Positions 20,460 to 30,945 of a stretch of 64,000 bases of DNA are shown piece after piece. The notes beneath the pieces are model-generated. The model was not told where the DNA came from. It saw only the letters and a list, made by a program, of their open reading frames with translations, and made no database searches. A program made the translations under genes and the position numbers. Position 1 is the first letter of the stretch; every line of letters starts with the position of its first letter. The DNA comes from Pseudomonas bubulae (lineage in GTDB: Bacteria; Pseudomonadota; Gammaproteobacteria; Pseudomonadales; Pseudomonadaceae). The stretch covers positions 124,001-188,000 of the forward strand of contig NZ_UYJA01000002.1 of NCBI RefSeq assembly GCF_900618535.1. The letters run 5' to 3'.

Positions 20460-21258
20460 AGGTATTCCCCCGTGCCCAAATAGATCGACGCATTTGATAC
20501 AAAAACAAAGAACAGCGCGTCAATCAAATGAACACACTATTGCCACGTTTAAAGAGTGAACTGCGTGATGACACGCCAATAGCTACTGCGCAGCGCAAGA
20601 CCGTGGGCAGCGAGAGGAAATCATGAGTTGTTTCTTGTAACGGGTCAAACCCGTTAAATCGAGGGTCGCGGCCTATCATCATATTCTGTTCAAGGCTCTA
20701 AAACAGGGCTTTGAACAATGATGGGCATAATAATCATGGGTGAAAACAACGTAATCAAGTTAACTTAAGCTTAAGTAAGGTTAATCTTTATTTGGCGTAA
20801 GAATAATTACCTAGATATATATTTAACAGCTTCAAGCTGCAGCGCTCAGCCCATGAATCACCCCGTGTGCATAATGCATAAGACGAGGTTGGTCTTCACG
20901 TAGCGTTTGAGGTTGTGCAGGCGCAGCATTAAGTTGAGTTGGGTAAAAAATGTTTTCGGTGGAGGGTTAAGTGATGCGCTATGAAAAATTCATGCGTCGC
21001 TCTATTAGTGCCACTCACCATCAGTCGAGTCATGCCCTATTACGGAATAACATTCTTGCGGACTTTGGTGGCTCACAAGCACGCGAGTGACCTGGCGTTG
21101 ATTTCGTATGTGCTGGCGATTTTTTCTGTAGTGGCCGTGATGCTTTCAATGTCATTGGGGCGACGGGTAATTTAATCGCTGAACATCCGGATGACATCCA
21201 GGAAAAGCCGTATCCGGCACAGGCACGTTGTCGCCAGCAAACCAGTAAGGGTTTGAAA
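20460..21258. other. 800-base region with probable gene remnants, no intact gene
   Basis: AT-rich upstream part (20700-20830, including TAACTTAAGCTTAAGTAAGGTTAA-like repeats of TTAAG). On the minus strand 20865-20950 reads as a closed peptide tail (TQLNLMLRLHNLKRYVK then TNLVLCIMHTG-stop) without a start. On the plus strand 20981-21175 encodes 64 mostly hydrophobic residues (ISRVMPYYGITFLRTLV, LALISYVLAIFSVVAVMLSM). Both look like fragments of larger genes. No RNA gene or other repeat was recognised. Confidence 0.5.
20981..21175 (+). pseudogene. Fragment of a membrane protein (possible transporter N-terminus)
   Basis: 64 codons from ATG 20981: MKNSCVALLVPLTISRVMPYY with two hydrophobic stretches, ending MSLGRRVI-stop. 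The hydrophobicity and 'MSLG' turn recall MATE or MFS exporters, but the piece is too short to assign. It could also be chance coding. Confidence 0.3.
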
Positions 21259-21807
21259 TCAGGGCAATGGTGAAAACGGCGAGCGGGCGTCGGTAGATTG
21301 CAGCTCCTGCAAATACTTGCGGAAGATCTGTCCGAGTATCTGGGTAGCCGTTTCGAGCTGGTCGCGCGGCATTTGCTCGGCCACCATGTCGGCGGTGTCC
21401 AGGGCGTCTTCGGCGCCGTTGACCGCAGCCATTTTCAGCACGATATAGGCCTGAATGTTGTTGGCCGGCACGCCTTCGCCTTTGAAAAACATGGTGCCGA
21501 GCTGGAACTGGGCCATGGCGTGGCCTTGCAGCGAGGCTTTTTCGAAGTAGCTCAGCGCCTTGTTGAAGTCTTGCGGGGTGTTTTTACCGTCGTAATAGAA
21601 CTCGCCCAACTCGTATTCGGCTTCTGCATCCCCGGCTTTGGCCGCCTCTTCACAGGCTGCAAGCGCCTCGGCGAGGTCCTCAGGCTGAGTATTGAGGGTG
21701 CAGCGACCCATCGCTGGGATCAACAACGAGTTACCGCCTGCCTGGGCAAGCAACGGCTGTAGGAGCAACAGGCAGCCCAGTGCAAGGGCGCGGCCGGTGC
21801 GGTTCAT
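21259..21807 (-). CDS. Sel1-repeat (SEL1/TPR-like) periplasmic protein
   Basis: 182 residues from ATG 21807 (MNRTGRALALGCLLLLQPLLAQAGG), with a signal peptide. At least two Sel1 units are visible: GDAEAEYELGEFYYDGKNTPQDFNKALSYFEKAS and GHAMAQFQLGTMFFKGEGVPANNIQAYIVLKMAA. Such repeats mediate protein-protein contacts. In P. aeruginosa a gene of this type lies between the DUF1820 gene and hemL, so this marks return to the core order after the inserted cluster. Confidence 0.85.
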   Translation of the reverse strand: MNRTGRALALGCLLLLQPLLAQAGGNSLLIPAMGRCTLNTQPEDLAEALAACEEAAKAGDAEAEYELGEFYYDGKNTPQDFNKALSYFEKASLQGHAMAQFQLGTMFFKGEGVPANNIQAYIVLKMAAVNGAEDALDTADMVAEQMPRDQLETATQILGQIFRKYLQELQSTDARSPFSPLP

Positions 21808-21995
21808 GGGAATCGACGTACCTCTGGATGACGGGTTAACCCGATCATGGGATGTATAGGCGCGCATTATGAAATAAGCAGAGGCAACCTTACAAAGTCT
21901 TTACTCGTTTTTCTGCTGCCTGAGCGCGATATCCATTGATTTAAGACGATTATGGACGGGTGGGCTAAAAGATCTGCTCATTACTGGCATAAAAG

Positions 21996-22023
21996 AACGG
22001 CAAGGGCGCTCGCCCTTGCCGTT
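21996..22023 (-). terminator. Intrinsic terminator of hemL
   Basis: AACGGCAAGGGCG/CGCCCTTGCCGTT is a near-perfect long stem directly after the hemL stop on the minus strand, followed by TCTTTT. Confidence 0.8.
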
Positions 22024-22030
22024 TCTTGGA

Positions 22031-23314
22031 TTATTTCAGTGCAGCAAATGCGCGTTCTGCGGCGTCCAGGGTCAGTTGCAACTCGGCTTCGCCGTGGGCG
22101 ATCGAGGTGAAACCGGCTTCGAAGGCGCTGGGTGCCAGGTATACGCCTCCTTCGAGCATCAAATGGAAGAAGCGCTTGAACAGGTCGGCATCGCTGGCCA
22201 TGACGTCGTCAAAGGTGACAATGTCATCGGCGCCGCTGAAGTACAGGCCAAACATACCGCCGGCCTGTGTGGTCACGAAGGGGATGCCGGCCGCGTCGGC
22301 GCGCTGTTGCAGGCCATCGAGCAGGCGGGTGGTGTAATCGCTCAGCTCGGCGTGGAAGCCCGGGCGGCTGATCAGGCGCAAAGTGGTCAGGCCGGCGGCC
22401 ATGGCCAGCGGGTTGCCGGACAGGGTGCCCGCCTGGTAAACCGGGCCCAGCGGCGCGATGTGCTGCATGATCTCGCGTTTGCCGCCAAAGCAGCCGACGG
22501 GCATGCCGCCACCGATGATCTTGCCGAAGGTACTCAGGTCCGGCGTCACGCCGTAGTGGGCTTGGGCACCGCCGAGGGCGACGCGGAAGCCGGTCATCAC
22601 TTCGTCAAAGATCAGAACCACGCCGTGCTGGTCGCACAGGCTGCGCAGACCTTCAAGGAAGCCTGGCGCAGGCGGCACGCAGTTCATGTTGCCGGCAACC
22701 GGTTCGACGATGATGCAGGCCACGGTGTCGCCGACTTCGCTCAGCAGCTGTGCAACCGCGTCGATATTGTTGAACTCGGTGGTCAGGGTGTGCTTGGCGA
22801 AATCTGCCGGCACGCCAGCCGAGCTTGGCACGCCCTGGGTCAGCAGGCCGGAACCGGCTTTTACCAGCAGGCTGTCGGAGTGACCGTGGTAGCAGCCTTC
22901 AAACTTGAGGATATTGTCGCGACCAGTGAAGCCACGGGCCAGACGGATCGCGCTCATGGTCGCTTCAGTGCCGGAGCTGACCATGCGCACCATTTCCATT
23001 GACGGTACGATGGAGCACACCAGATCGGCCATTTCGGTTTCCATGGCGGTCGGGGCGCCGTACGACAGGCCGTGCTCCAGTTGCGCACGTACTGCGTCCA
23101 GCACGTCAGGGTGGCTGTGCCCAAGAATCATCGGGCCCCATGAGCCGACGTAATCGACATAACGCTTGTCGTCCTCGTCAGTCACGTAGGCGCCTTCGGC
23201 GTGTTTGAAGAACAACGGCGTGCCGCCCACGCTTTTGAAGGCACGCACTGGCGAGTTCACGCCACCGGGAATGTGTTTCTGGGCGTTGGCAAACAGGGTT
23301 TCGGAACGAGACAT
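22031..23314 (-). CDS. hemL: Glutamate-1-semialdehyde 2,1-aminomutase
   Basis: PLP enzyme making 5-aminolevulinate for haem. It is 427 residues, the standard length, from ATG 23314 ([26 protein letters not shown]). The PLP lysine is in [32 protein letters not shown] and [10 protein letters not shown] are also intact. It is co-directional with thiE and thiD, as in other pseudomonads. Confidence 0.97.
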   Translation of the reverse strand: MSRSETLFANAQKHIPGGVNSPVRAFKSVGGTPLFFKHAEGAYVTDEDDKRYVDYVGSWGPMILGHSHPDVLDAVRAQLEHGLSYGAPTAMETEMADLVCSIVPSMEMVRMVSSGTEATMSAIRLARGFTGRDNILKFEGCYHGHSDSLLVKAGSGLLTQGVPSSAGVPADFAKHTLTTEFNNIDAVAQLLSEVGDTVACIIVEPVAGNMNCVPPAPGFLEGLRSLCDQHGVVLIFDEVMTGFRVALGGAQAHYGVTPDLSTFGKIIGGGMPVGCFGGKREIMQHIAPLGPVYQAGTLSGNPLAMAAGLTTLRLISRPGFHAELSDYTTRLLDGLQQRADAAGIPFVTTQAGGMFGLYFSGADDIVTFDDVMASDADLFKRFFHLMLEGGVYLAPSAFEAGFTSIAHGEAELQLTLDAAERAFAALK

Positions 23315-23345
23315 GGTGGGCTCTCTCAGAATCAGGATTCGGTAT

Positions 23346-23969
23346 TTAAATAGACAACAAGGTGTTGAAGGCCTTGGCGCGCAGGGTGACTTCCCGGGCA
23401 CTTTCGGCGCCAAACAGGCCATGCACCACGGCCAGCAGGTCGGCACCGTGGGCCACCAGCGGCGCGGCATTGTCCAGGGTAATTCCGCCTATCACGCAGA
23501 TCGGCAGGCTGAGGCGGGCGCGGGCCTGGTCCAGGGTCTCAAGGGTAGCGGTTGGCGCCCCGGGTTTGGTGCTGGAATTGAAAAAGCGGCCAAAGGCGAC
23601 ATAACTCGCACCTTCTTTGGCGGCTTGCTCGGCCAGTTCGACCTGGCTGTGGCAGGTCGAACCGATAATTGCCTGTGGCCCCAGCAGGGCGCGGGCAGGG
23701 GTCAGCGGGCCGTCGGTCTGCCCCAGGTGCACGCCGACACCCAGGCGGGCGGCCAGCTCGCCATCATCGTTGATGATCAGGTGTGCCTTGTAGCGTTCGC
23801 ACAACCCGCGCAAGGCTTCGGCCTCGCGCAGTCGGCGGGCGTCGTCAGTGCTTTTGTCGCGATATTGCAACAGGGTCAGGCCGCCATCGAGGGCCGCCTC
23901 CACATAGGGCAGCAGTTTGCCAGCCAGCAACTGGCTATCAGTGATCGCATACAGGCCGCGAAGCGTCAT
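23346..23969 (-). CDS. thiE: Thiamine-phosphate synthase
   Basis: Joins HMP-pyrophosphate and thiazole phosphate to give thiamine phosphate. It is 207 residues from ATG 23969 ([11 protein letters not shown]). Characteristic segments: [51 protein letters not shown] and [11 protein letters not shown]. No TPP riboswitch was seen upstream of thiD-thiE. It lies 17 bases after thiD. Confidence 0.95.
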   Translation of the reverse strand: MTLRGLYAITDSQLLAGKLLPYVEAALDGGLTLLQYRDKSTDDARRLREAEALRGLCERYKAHLIINDDGELAARLGVGVHLGQTDGPLTPARALLGPQAIIGSTCHSQVELAEQAAKEGASYVAFGRFFNSSTKPGAPTATLETLDQARARLSLPICVIGGITLDNAAPLVAHGADLLAVVHGLFGAESAREVTLRAKAFNTLLSI

Positions 23970-23986
23970 GGGGTGAGCCTCATTGG

Positions 23987-24784
23987 TTACGAGCAAAAAT
24001 CCAGCGGCAAGCGGCGCGGTACAAATTGCCCTTGCCCCAGTTGCTCTGCATCACGCAGGGTGCGCCATGTGTAATTGAGCGCGGTTTGCACGGCGCTGAC
24101 CAGTTCTTCACCGATGGCCAGGCGCCCGGCCAACGTGCTGGCCAGGGTGCAACCCGAGCCGTGATAACTGCCCGGCAAGCGATGGCAGGTAAAGGTGTGG
24201 CGGCTGCCGTCGCGGCTGTACAGGCGGTTATGCACTTCGTGCTCATCACCGTGACCGCCGGTGATCAGCAGGTGCCGACAAAATGGCAGGAGTTTTTCAG
24301 CGCACTCATCGGCGCTGCCATCGGGCAGTTCGGCCAGGATGCGGGCTTCGGGAAGGTTGGGGGTGGCAATGGTGGCCAGGGGGAGCAGGCGTTCGCGCAT
24401 GGCGTAACCCACTTCGTCCTTGCCCAGTCGTCCGCCACCGCCTGCACGCAGCACCGGGTCACAGACCATCGGCAGATGCGGATTGGCCTGAAGCAGTTCG
24501 ACTACGGTATCGACCATCTCCAGTGAACCGAGCATGCCCAGCTTGACCGCCGCAACGGTGGAGTCGCCGAGCACGGCATCGGCTTGCGCCAGTACCCACT
24601 CGCGATCCAGCACGCGGAAGTCGCGGACATTGACAGTGTTCTGCACAGTCAGGGCGGTCACTACCGGGGCGGCGTGACAGCCTTGAGCCAGCAGGGCTTC
24701 GATATCTGCCTGCAAGCCGGCACCACCACTGGGGTCATGGCCGGAGAGACAGAGGACAACGGGGCGAGAACTGTAGATATTCAT
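23987..24784 (-). CDS. thiD: Hydroxymethylpyrimidine/phosphomethylpyrimidine kinase
   Basis: Phosphorylates HMP and HMP-P in thiamine biosynthesis. It is 265 residues from ATG 24784 ([30 protein letters not shown]). [27 protein letters not shown] and the C-terminal [15 protein letters not shown] anion hole are typical. It is the first gene of thiD-thiE-hemL and divergent from the ladS-like gene. Confidence 0.95.
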   Translation of the reverse strand: MNIYSSRPVVLCLSGHDPSGGAGLQADIEALLAQGCHAAPVVTALTVQNTVNVRDFRVLDREWVLAQADAVLGDSTVAAVKLGMLGSLEMVDTVVELLQANPHLPMVCDPVLRAGGGGRLGKDEVGYAMRERLLPLATIATPNLPEARILAELPDGSADECAEKLLPFCRHLLITGGHGDEHEVHNRLYSRDGSRHTFTCHRLPGSYHGSGCTLASTLAGRLAIGEELVSAVQTALNYTWRTLRDAEQLGQGQFVPRRLPLDFCS

Positions 24785-25027
24785 GGTGCGCGAGCTTACC
24801 ACCAAACAGTTTTTACGGGCGCTTGCTCGGTGTCAGGTTAGCGGAAGTTTGTAAGCCGTTGCCTGGCCTTAAGAATCTTCGGTCTCAGCGCTTATTTAGC
24901 TCTGTAATGCCCGTACTAGAGCCTTTGTGATGAATTGTTAGATGGTGTGTATGTGCCATTAATGGCTATGTTAAAGTGCCTTCAAATTATTAACCGGTCA
25001 TTCGGTCGACGCGATCTCAAAGGGAAT

Positions 25028-27448
25028 ATGGGGTTGCCCGCGTCTTCGAGTGAGCTACGTTGGGGCTGTATGCGCTATTTGCTGATGATGTTGTTGGGCT
25101 GGCTACCGATGCTGGCCAGCGCAGTCGCTTTTGACGAATCCACACAAAGCCTGCCCTTGGGCCGCGTGATGCAGGTGTTCGAAGACGCGGGCGGCGAAGC
25201 GACTCTGGCAGATGTCACCGCACACGGCGAACTGTTCGAGCCCCATACCAAAGACACGCTGAACAAGGGCTACTCGCACTCGGCCTTCTGGATCAAAGTG
25301 GATTTGCACTACCAGCCACAAGACCCGCAGGTGCATCGCACCTGGCTGCTGGAGCTGGCATACCCGCCGCTTGATTCCATCGAGCTTTACCTGGCAGACG
25401 CCGCGGGCAATTACCGGCTGGCCGAACGAACGGGCGATGCACTGCCCTTCGACAGTCGTCAGATCAAAGAAAACAACTACCTGTTTGAGCTCAACTTCAG
25501 CCCGGGGCAAAGCCAGACGGTGTACCTGCGTCTGGCCAGCCAGGGTTCGGTTCAGGCGCCGCTGACGCTATGGTCGGCCCAGGCCTATCTTGAAGAGCAG
25601 CCCGTGCGGATTTACATCCTGGGCCTGATTTATGGCGTGTTGCTGGGGATGCTGGTCTACAACCTGTTTATTTACCTCAGCGTGCGTGACACCAGCTACC
25701 TCTACTACATCTTTTATATTGCCTCGTTCGGCCTTTACCAGCTGTCGGTCAACGGTGCGGCAGTGCAGTACTTCTGGCCTGACAGCCCGTGGTGGGCCAA
25801 TGCCTCCACCCCGTTCCTGATTGGTGCATCGGCGTTTTTTGGTTGCCAGTTCGCCCGCTCCTTCTTGCACACCGCCTCCCACAGCCGCTGGCTTGACCGG
25901 GCACTGATGTTGCTGATGGGCGTGGGTGCTCTGGTGATGGTGCTCGCACTGACCACCAGCTATGCCGTGTCGTTGCGCCTGGCCACCGGCCTGGCGCTGG
26001 CGTTTATTGTCACCATTTTTACCGCTGGTGTGGTGGCATGGGTACGAGGCCTGCGGGTCGCGCGTTATTTTGTGATCGCCTGGTCGGCCTTCCTGCTCGG
26101 GGGGCTGGTCAATACGCTGATGGTGCTGGGTTACCTGCCGAACGTTTTCCTGACCATGTACGCCAGCCAGATAGGTTCGGCAATCGAGGTGGGGCTGCTG
26201 TCGCTGGCGCTTGCCGACCGGATCAACGCCATGCGTGACCTGCAGGCGCGTACGCTGCAGGAATCGGGACAGAAACTGGCCGCCATGAACCAGCAACTGG
26301 CCCGTACCAACCAGCTCAAAGACGAGTTTCTGGCAACCGTTACCCACGAATTGCGCACGCCCATGAACGGTGTCATTGGCTCTCTGGAATTGATCAAAAC
26401 CCTGGACATGAGCCCTGAGCTGGAGCAGTACACCAAGACTGCGCAAGGTTCAGCACGAGAAATGATGCACATGGTCAATGGCATCCTGACCCTGACCGAA
26501 CTGCAGGCCGGACGACTGGTCGCGCAACCCCGGCCCTTCAGCCTGAATGAACTGCTGCAGGGGCTGAGCGATCAGTTCAGGCCGGCGGCACGCAGTAAAG
26601 GGCTGGAGTTTTCGTACGAAGTGGGCCGCAACCTGCCGGATCAATGGGTAGGTGATGCGGATAAAATTCGCCAGTGCATGGAGTGCCTGCTGGATAACGC
26701 GATCAAGTTCACCCGTGAGGGCGGGGTGATTTTGCGTGTTACCGGTAAACCCGCAGAGACCGGGCGCTGGGCGCTGGCGTTCAATGTAATCGACAGCGGC
26801 ATTGGTTTTGTTCACCAGGAAGAGGCCGAACTTTATCAGCACTTCTTTCAGGTTGATGGCTCCATGACCCGTGAATATGGCGGCCTGGGTATCGGCCTGG
26901 CGATTTGCCGGCGCCTTGTGGAACTGCTCGGCGGGCGCCTGACCCACCATTCCCAGCCGGGGCAAGGCTCACAGTTCCAGCTGTTGCTGGAGCTTGAACC
27001 CTCGGTGCAAACCCCGTCGCACACGACTCATTCGGCGTTGCAGCTGAGGGCGCCCGGGGAGTGTGTGGTCTTGCTGGTAGAAGGCCCGGAAAACCCTGTG
27101 GTAGTGCGCGCCATGTTGCTCAAACTGGGTTATCGCGTGCTCGGCGTTGACACGGGGCAGGCGGCCATAGAAGCGTTGCGCCGCGAGCGGGTCGATGCGG
27201 TGCTGCTGGCGTGCCCGTTGGCCCAGGTCTGTGCTACGTCGATGGGCAGCCAGCTGCTGACATTGGCCGCCTGTGCGCAGTTGCCCGTGCTGGCGCTGTT
27301 CGAGTCGCAAGCCCAGGCGCAGCAAGCCCGCGAGCAGGTTGACGGGATCACGGATTATCTGCTGAAACCGCTGCGTTTTGAGGACTTGCAACAGACCTTG
27401 GCGCAACGCCTGCTGATCGACAATAACGATAAAAACGCCGAGTTTTAG
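25028..27448 (+). CDS. ladS: LadS-type hybrid sensor histidine kinase with degenerate receiver
   Basis: 806 residues from the ATG at 25028 (RBS aaaggga); ATG 25070 is the alternative. Order: signal peptide, 7TMR-DISMED2 periplasmic sensor, seven transmembrane helices (about residues 185-385), HisKA with FLATVTHELRTPMNGV, HATPase with DNAIKFTREGG and GGLGIGLAI, and a C-terminal receiver. The position between thiD and the AidB-like gene matches P. aeruginosa ladS, which feeds phosphate into the Gac/Rsm pathway. The receiver has lost key residues: LVEGPE replaces the acidic pocket, and VDAVLLAC has Ala where the phospho-acceptor Asp should be; the Lys (LLKPLR) remains. A phosphorelay through this domain therefore looks impossible. 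Confidence 0.85.
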   Translation: MGLPASSSELRWGCMRYLLMMLLGWLPMLASAVAFDESTQSLPLGRVMQVFEDAGGEATLADVTAHGELFEPHTKDTLNKGYSHSAFWIKVDLHYQPQDPQVHRTWLLELAYPPLDSIELYLADAAGNYRLAERTGDALPFDSRQIKENNYLFELNFSPGQSQTVYLRLASQGSVQAPLTLWSAQAYLEEQPVRIYILGLIYGVLLGMLVYNLFIYLSVRDTSYLYYIFYIASFGLYQLSVNGAAVQYFWPDSPWWANASTPFLIGASAFFGCQFARSFLHTASHSRWLDRALMLLMGVGALVMVLALTTSYAVSLRLATGLALAFIVTIFTAGVVAWVRGLRVARYFVIAWSAFLLGGLVNTLMVLGYLPNVFLTMYASQIGSAIEVGLLSLALADRINAMRDLQARTLQESGQKLAAMNQQLARTNQLKDEFLATVTHELRTPMNGVIGSLELIKTLDMSPELEQYTKTAQGSAREMMHMVNGILTLTELQAGRLVAQPRPFSLNELLQGLSDQFRPAARSKGLEFSYEVGRNLPDQWVGDADKIRQCMECLLDNAIKFTREGGVILRVTGKPAETGRWALAFNVIDSGIGFVHQEEAELYQHFFQVDGSMTREYGGLGIGLAICRRLVELLGGRLTHHSQPGQGSQFQLLLELEPSVQTPSHTTHSALQLRAPGECVVLLVEGPENPVVVRAMLLKLGYRVLGVDTGQAAIEALRRERVDAVLLACPLAQVCATSMGSQLLTLAACAQLPVLALFESQAQAQQAREQVDGITDYLLKPLRFEDLQQTLAQRLLIDNNDKNAEF

Positions 27449-27522
27449 GCGTTTATGCCCCTTGTTTAGCCGCAGATGCGTGCTTCACTGGCTCATTGGT
27501 ACGATCCCAAGGAGCCCGCGCA

Positions 27523-29172
27523 ATGAACTTGCATCAATACGCAGAAACCCATCAGGTGACCAATCAACCGCCGTCAATGGACGGCGTGAACCTGTACCGC
27601 ATTGACCTGCCGTTGCAGTATTGGAGCCAGCATTTCGGCGCGGGATGGGCGCAGGCGCGGATTGACGAGTACGGTGCCCTGGCGGGCGGCCCGCTGATGG
27701 CTGCGGGTTTTCTGGCCAATGAAAACAAACCGCAGTTTGTCAGCCATGACCGTTTCGGGCATCGGATTGATCTGGTGGAGTTTCACCCGGCTTACCACGA
27801 ACTGATGCGCACGGCGATTGAGCATGGTTTGCCGTCCTTGCCCTGGGCCCACCCGCAACCCGGTGCCCATGTGGCCCGCGCATCCATGACCTACCTGCAC
27901 AGCCAGGCCGAAGCGGGCAGCGGCTGCCCCTTGACCATGACCTTCGCCAGCGTGCCGGCCTTGCGTCTGCAACCGGACCTGGCTGCCATCTGGCTGCCCA
28001 AAGTGCTGGCCACTGAATATGACCCGCGTAATGTCGATATCAGCCAAAAGGCCGGCGTGACCCTGGGCATGGCCATGACTGAAAAACAGGGCGGCACCGA
28101 TGTGCGTGCCAATACCACGCGGGCTTACCCCGTAGGGGCCAAAGGGCCGGGGCAGGCCTATGAACTGCTGGGGCACAAATGGTTCTGCTCGGCACCCATG
28201 TGTGACGGCTTTCTGACCCTGGCCCAAACCGAAAAAGGCCTGAGCTGCTTTTTGCTGCCGCGCCATCGCCCGGATGGCCGCCGCAACGAATTCTATATTC
28301 AGCGCCTGAAGAACAAACTGGGCAATAGCTCCAACGCCTCCAGTGAAGTTGAGTTTCGTGGGGCATTGGCCTGGATGATCGGCGAAGAAGGTCGTGGCGT
28401 GCCGACCATTATTGAAATGGTCGCCATGACCCGGTTCGACTGCATGGTCGGCTCCAGTGCCTTGATGCGTCAGGCGCTGACCCAGGCCAGCCATCATTGC
28501 GCCCATCGACTGGTGGGCGGTCGGGTGTTGGCAGACCAGCCACTGATGCAGAACGTATTGGCTGACCTGGCGCTGGAAAGCGAGGCAGCACTGGCCCTGA
28601 GCCTGCGCATGGGGCGGGCGCTGGACAATCCGGATGACCCGCATGAGGCCAGGTTTTCCCGGTTGGTGACAGCGGTGGGCAAGTACTGGATCTGCAAGCG
28701 GGCTCCAGCCATGATCAACGAAGCGGCCGAATGCATGGGGGGCGCAGGTTATGTCGAAGACAGCATCCTGCCGCGCCTGTATCGCGAGGCGCCGGTCAAT
28801 TCGACGTGGGAAGGGTCGGGTAATGTGCAGTGCCTGGACGTGTTGCGAGCCTTGTCCAAAGAGCCGGGCGTGCTCGATGCGCTGTTTGCCGAGTTGGGCG
28901 ACGGGCATGGCGATGTGTGCCTGGGGCAGCACATTGTGCAGCTTAAGGCGGCGCTCAACGACACTGACGATATCCAGTATCGCGCTCGCCAACTGACAGA
29001 AGACATCGCCCTTGGCCTACAGGCAAAACTGCTACTTGAGGCTGGTAACAGTGATGTCAGCGACGCCTTTATCGCCAGCCGGCTACAGGGCAGCGGCCGG
29101 GTTTACGGCACATTGCCGCGGGGTTTGAATGTGGCAGCCATCGTTGCCCGCGCCACCCCGCAGGTTGCCTGA
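27523..29172 (+). CDS. AidB-type acyl-CoA dehydrogenase
   Basis: 549 residues from ATG 27523 (MNLHQYAETHQVTNQPPSMDG), preceded by ggag. FAD-dependent ACAD fold with the AidB signature: long N-terminal segment, GMAMTEKQGGTDVRANTT, LGHKWFCSAPMCDGFL, and ECMGGAGYVEDS with VNSTWEGSGNVQCLDVLRA near the C-terminus. E. coli AidB is part of the response to DNA alkylation; other members may act on acyl-CoAs. No Ada gene lies nearby. Confidence 0.9.
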   Translation: MNLHQYAETHQVTNQPPSMDGVNLYRIDLPLQYWSQHFGAGWAQARIDEYGALAGGPLMAAGFLANENKPQFVSHDRFGHRIDLVEFHPAYHELMRTAIEHGLPSLPWAHPQPGAHVARASMTYLHSQAEAGSGCPLTMTFASVPALRLQPDLAAIWLPKVLATEYDPRNVDISQKAGVTLGMAMTEKQGGTDVRANTTRAYPVGAKGPGQAYELLGHKWFCSAPMCDGFLTLAQTEKGLSCFLLPRHRPDGRRNEFYIQRLKNKLGNSSNASSEVEFRGALAWMIGEEGRGVPTIIEMVAMTRFDCMVGSSALMRQALTQASHHCAHRLVGGRVLADQPLMQNVLADLALESEAALALSLRMGRALDNPDDPHEARFSRLVTAVGKYWICKRAPAMINEAAECMGGAGYVEDSILPRLYREAPVNSTWEGSGNVQCLDVLRALSKEPGVLDALFAELGDGHGDVCLGQHIVQLKAALNDTDDIQYRARQLTEDIALGLQAKLLLEAGNSDVSDAFIASRLQGSGRVYGTLPRGLNVAAIVARATPQVA

Positions 29173-29184
29173 ATATCCCCAACC

Positions 29185-29273
29185 CTGTGGGAGCTGGCTT
29201 GCCTGCGATGCAGACTACGGGTTTTATCTGCCAGACCCGGTCGATGCCATCGCGGGCAAGCCCGCTCCCACAG
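29185..29273. repeat. REP doublet between the AidB-like gene and amn
   Basis: ctgtgggagctggcttgcctgcgatg and its inverse (catcgcgggcaagcccgctcccacag) separated by about 37 bases. A variant of the REP family seen at 3011. Confidence 0.88.
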
Positions 29274-29402
29274 GGATTTGCGTGAGGCAGCCTATATTCT
29301 GTTTATCCCCAGCAGCCACAGGAAATCTTCGGCAGGCAATTTTGTAGCTGCCTTTAGCCATCGATACAGGCAAGATAAAAGCCTGCCCGCTCAGAAGACA
29401 GG

Positions 29403-30875
29403 ATGCTTATCGTGACCGAAGCTTTTATTGTCGTTTCCACCGCTGAAGAGGCCGTTGACCGGCTTGCTGCCTTGCACGAGCGCGCAACCACGGCCTTGAG
29501 CCAGGCACTCAAGCGTTATCTCAAGGATCGGGTTGAACCCTCTGCGCAAGAACGCGCGCTGTTTCGCTACCCCGAACTGCGTTTGACCTACCGTATCAAC
29601 GGTGAAGTGCCGACCACCACCCGTGCTTATGCCAAGGTCCAGTTACCGGGCACCTACAGTGTGACCGTCACCCATCCCGCCTCTTTCCGTAATTACCTGC
29701 TGGAACAGCTGGTGCCCTTGATGCGCGACTTCACCGTTGAAGTAGAAGTCGGCGTCAGTGAGCAAAATATTCCTTACCCTTATGTGGTCGAGCAAGGTGA
29801 TGAACTGGCCGGCTCCGGCGTTACCGCTGCCGCGCTGGCGCGGGTGTTTCCGAGCACCGACCTGTCTGCTGCCACCGACGGCATCGCCGATGGCCTGTAC
29901 GACTGGGAAAACACCGATCCGTTGCCCCTGGCGCTGTTCGACGCCGCCCGGGTCGACTTCTCCCTGCGCCGCCTGGTGCACTATACCGGCAGCGACTGGC
30001 GCCATGTGCAGCCGTGGATTCTGCTGACCAACTACCATCGCTATGTTGACCAGTTCATCCTCCATGGCCTTGAGCAATTGCGCGACAACCCGCGCTTTGT
30101 ACGCATGGTGATGCCGGGCAATGTGATCATCGAAAAATCGATGGACTACGGCGAGGCCCAGGCCATCGCGGCGGGGGTGGTGTGGCATCGCTACCAGATG
30201 CCGGCGTATCACTTGCAGGCCAGTGATGGTCATGGCGTGACGCTGGTCAATATTGGCGTCGGCCCGTCCAATGCGAAAAACATTACCGACCACCTGGCCG
30301 TGCTGCGTCCGCATTGCTGGCTGATGATTGGTCACTGCGGCGGTCTGCGCCAGTCGCAGACCATCGGCGATTATGTGTTGGCCCACGCCTACATGCGTCG
30401 CGATGGCATTCTTGATCGGGTCGTGCCGCCGAACATTCCGATTCCGGCCCTGGCTGAAGTCCAGCTGGCGCTGCAGGAGGCTGCCGCACAGGTTACCGGT
30501 GAGCGCGGCGATGAGCTGAAAAAACGCCTGCGTACCGGCACCGTACTGACCTATGACGATCGTAACTGGGAGCTGCGCTGGGCTCAGGAACGTCCGCTGA
30601 TCAACCTGTCCCGTGCTGTTGCCGTGGACATGGAAAGCGGCACCATTGCTGCCCAGGGTTATCGCTTGCGCGTCCCGTATGGCACGCTGTTGTGTGTGTC
30701 GGACAAACCGCTGCACAGTGAAATCAAACTGCCAGGTTCGGCCAATGCCTTCTATGAGCGCGCGGTCAGCCAGCATTTGAAAATCGGCATTGCTGCCGTG
30801 GACTTGATGCGCAGCCAGCTCAACTCCCTGCATTCGCGCAAGCTGCGCAGCTTTGATGAACCGCCGTTCCGTTGA
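29403..30875 (+). CDS. amn: AMP nucleosidase
   Basis: Hydrolyses AMP to adenine and ribose 5-phosphate. It is 490 residues from ATG 29403; GTG 29412 would remove three residues. The N-terminal AMP-nucleosidase domain (EAFIVVSTAEEAVDRL, then LRLTYRINGEVPTTTRAY) is followed by a COG0775 phosphorylase-type domain (IGVGPSNAKNITDHLAVLRPHCW, GHCGGLRQSQ, and AVDMESGTIAAQGYR). Confidence 0.95.
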   Translation: MLIVTEAFIVVSTAEEAVDRLAALHERATTALSQALKRYLKDRVEPSAQERALFRYPELRLTYRINGEVPTTTRAYAKVQLPGTYSVTVTHPASFRNYLLEQLVPLMRDFTVEVEVGVSEQNIPYPYVVEQGDELAGSGVTAAALARVFPSTDLSAATDGIADGLYDWENTDPLPLALFDAARVDFSLRRLVHYTGSDWRHVQPWILLTNYHRYVDQFILHGLEQLRDNPRFVRMVMPGNVIIEKSMDYGEAQAIAAGVVWHRYQMPAYHLQASDGHGVTLVNIGVGPSNAKNITDHLAVLRPHCWLMIGHCGGLRQSQTIGDYVLAHAYMRRDGILDRVVPPNIPIPALAEVQLALQEAAAQVTGERGDELKKRLRTGTVLTYDDRNWELRWAQERPLINLSRAVAVDMESGTIAAQGYRLRVPYGTLLCVSDKPLHSEIKLPGSANAFYERAVSQHLKIGIAAVDLMRSQLNSLHSRKLRSFDEPPFR

Positions 30876-30945
30876 TCGGTGATGGTCATTTAGCGATCGG
30901 GGGACTAGCATTGCCAGCCCTGATCGCTAGATAGCCTTTTTTGTC

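Noticed and set aside
24785..25027. TPP riboswitch ahead of thiD or the ladS-like gene
   Set aside because: No CTGAGA/thi-box core was found on either strand.
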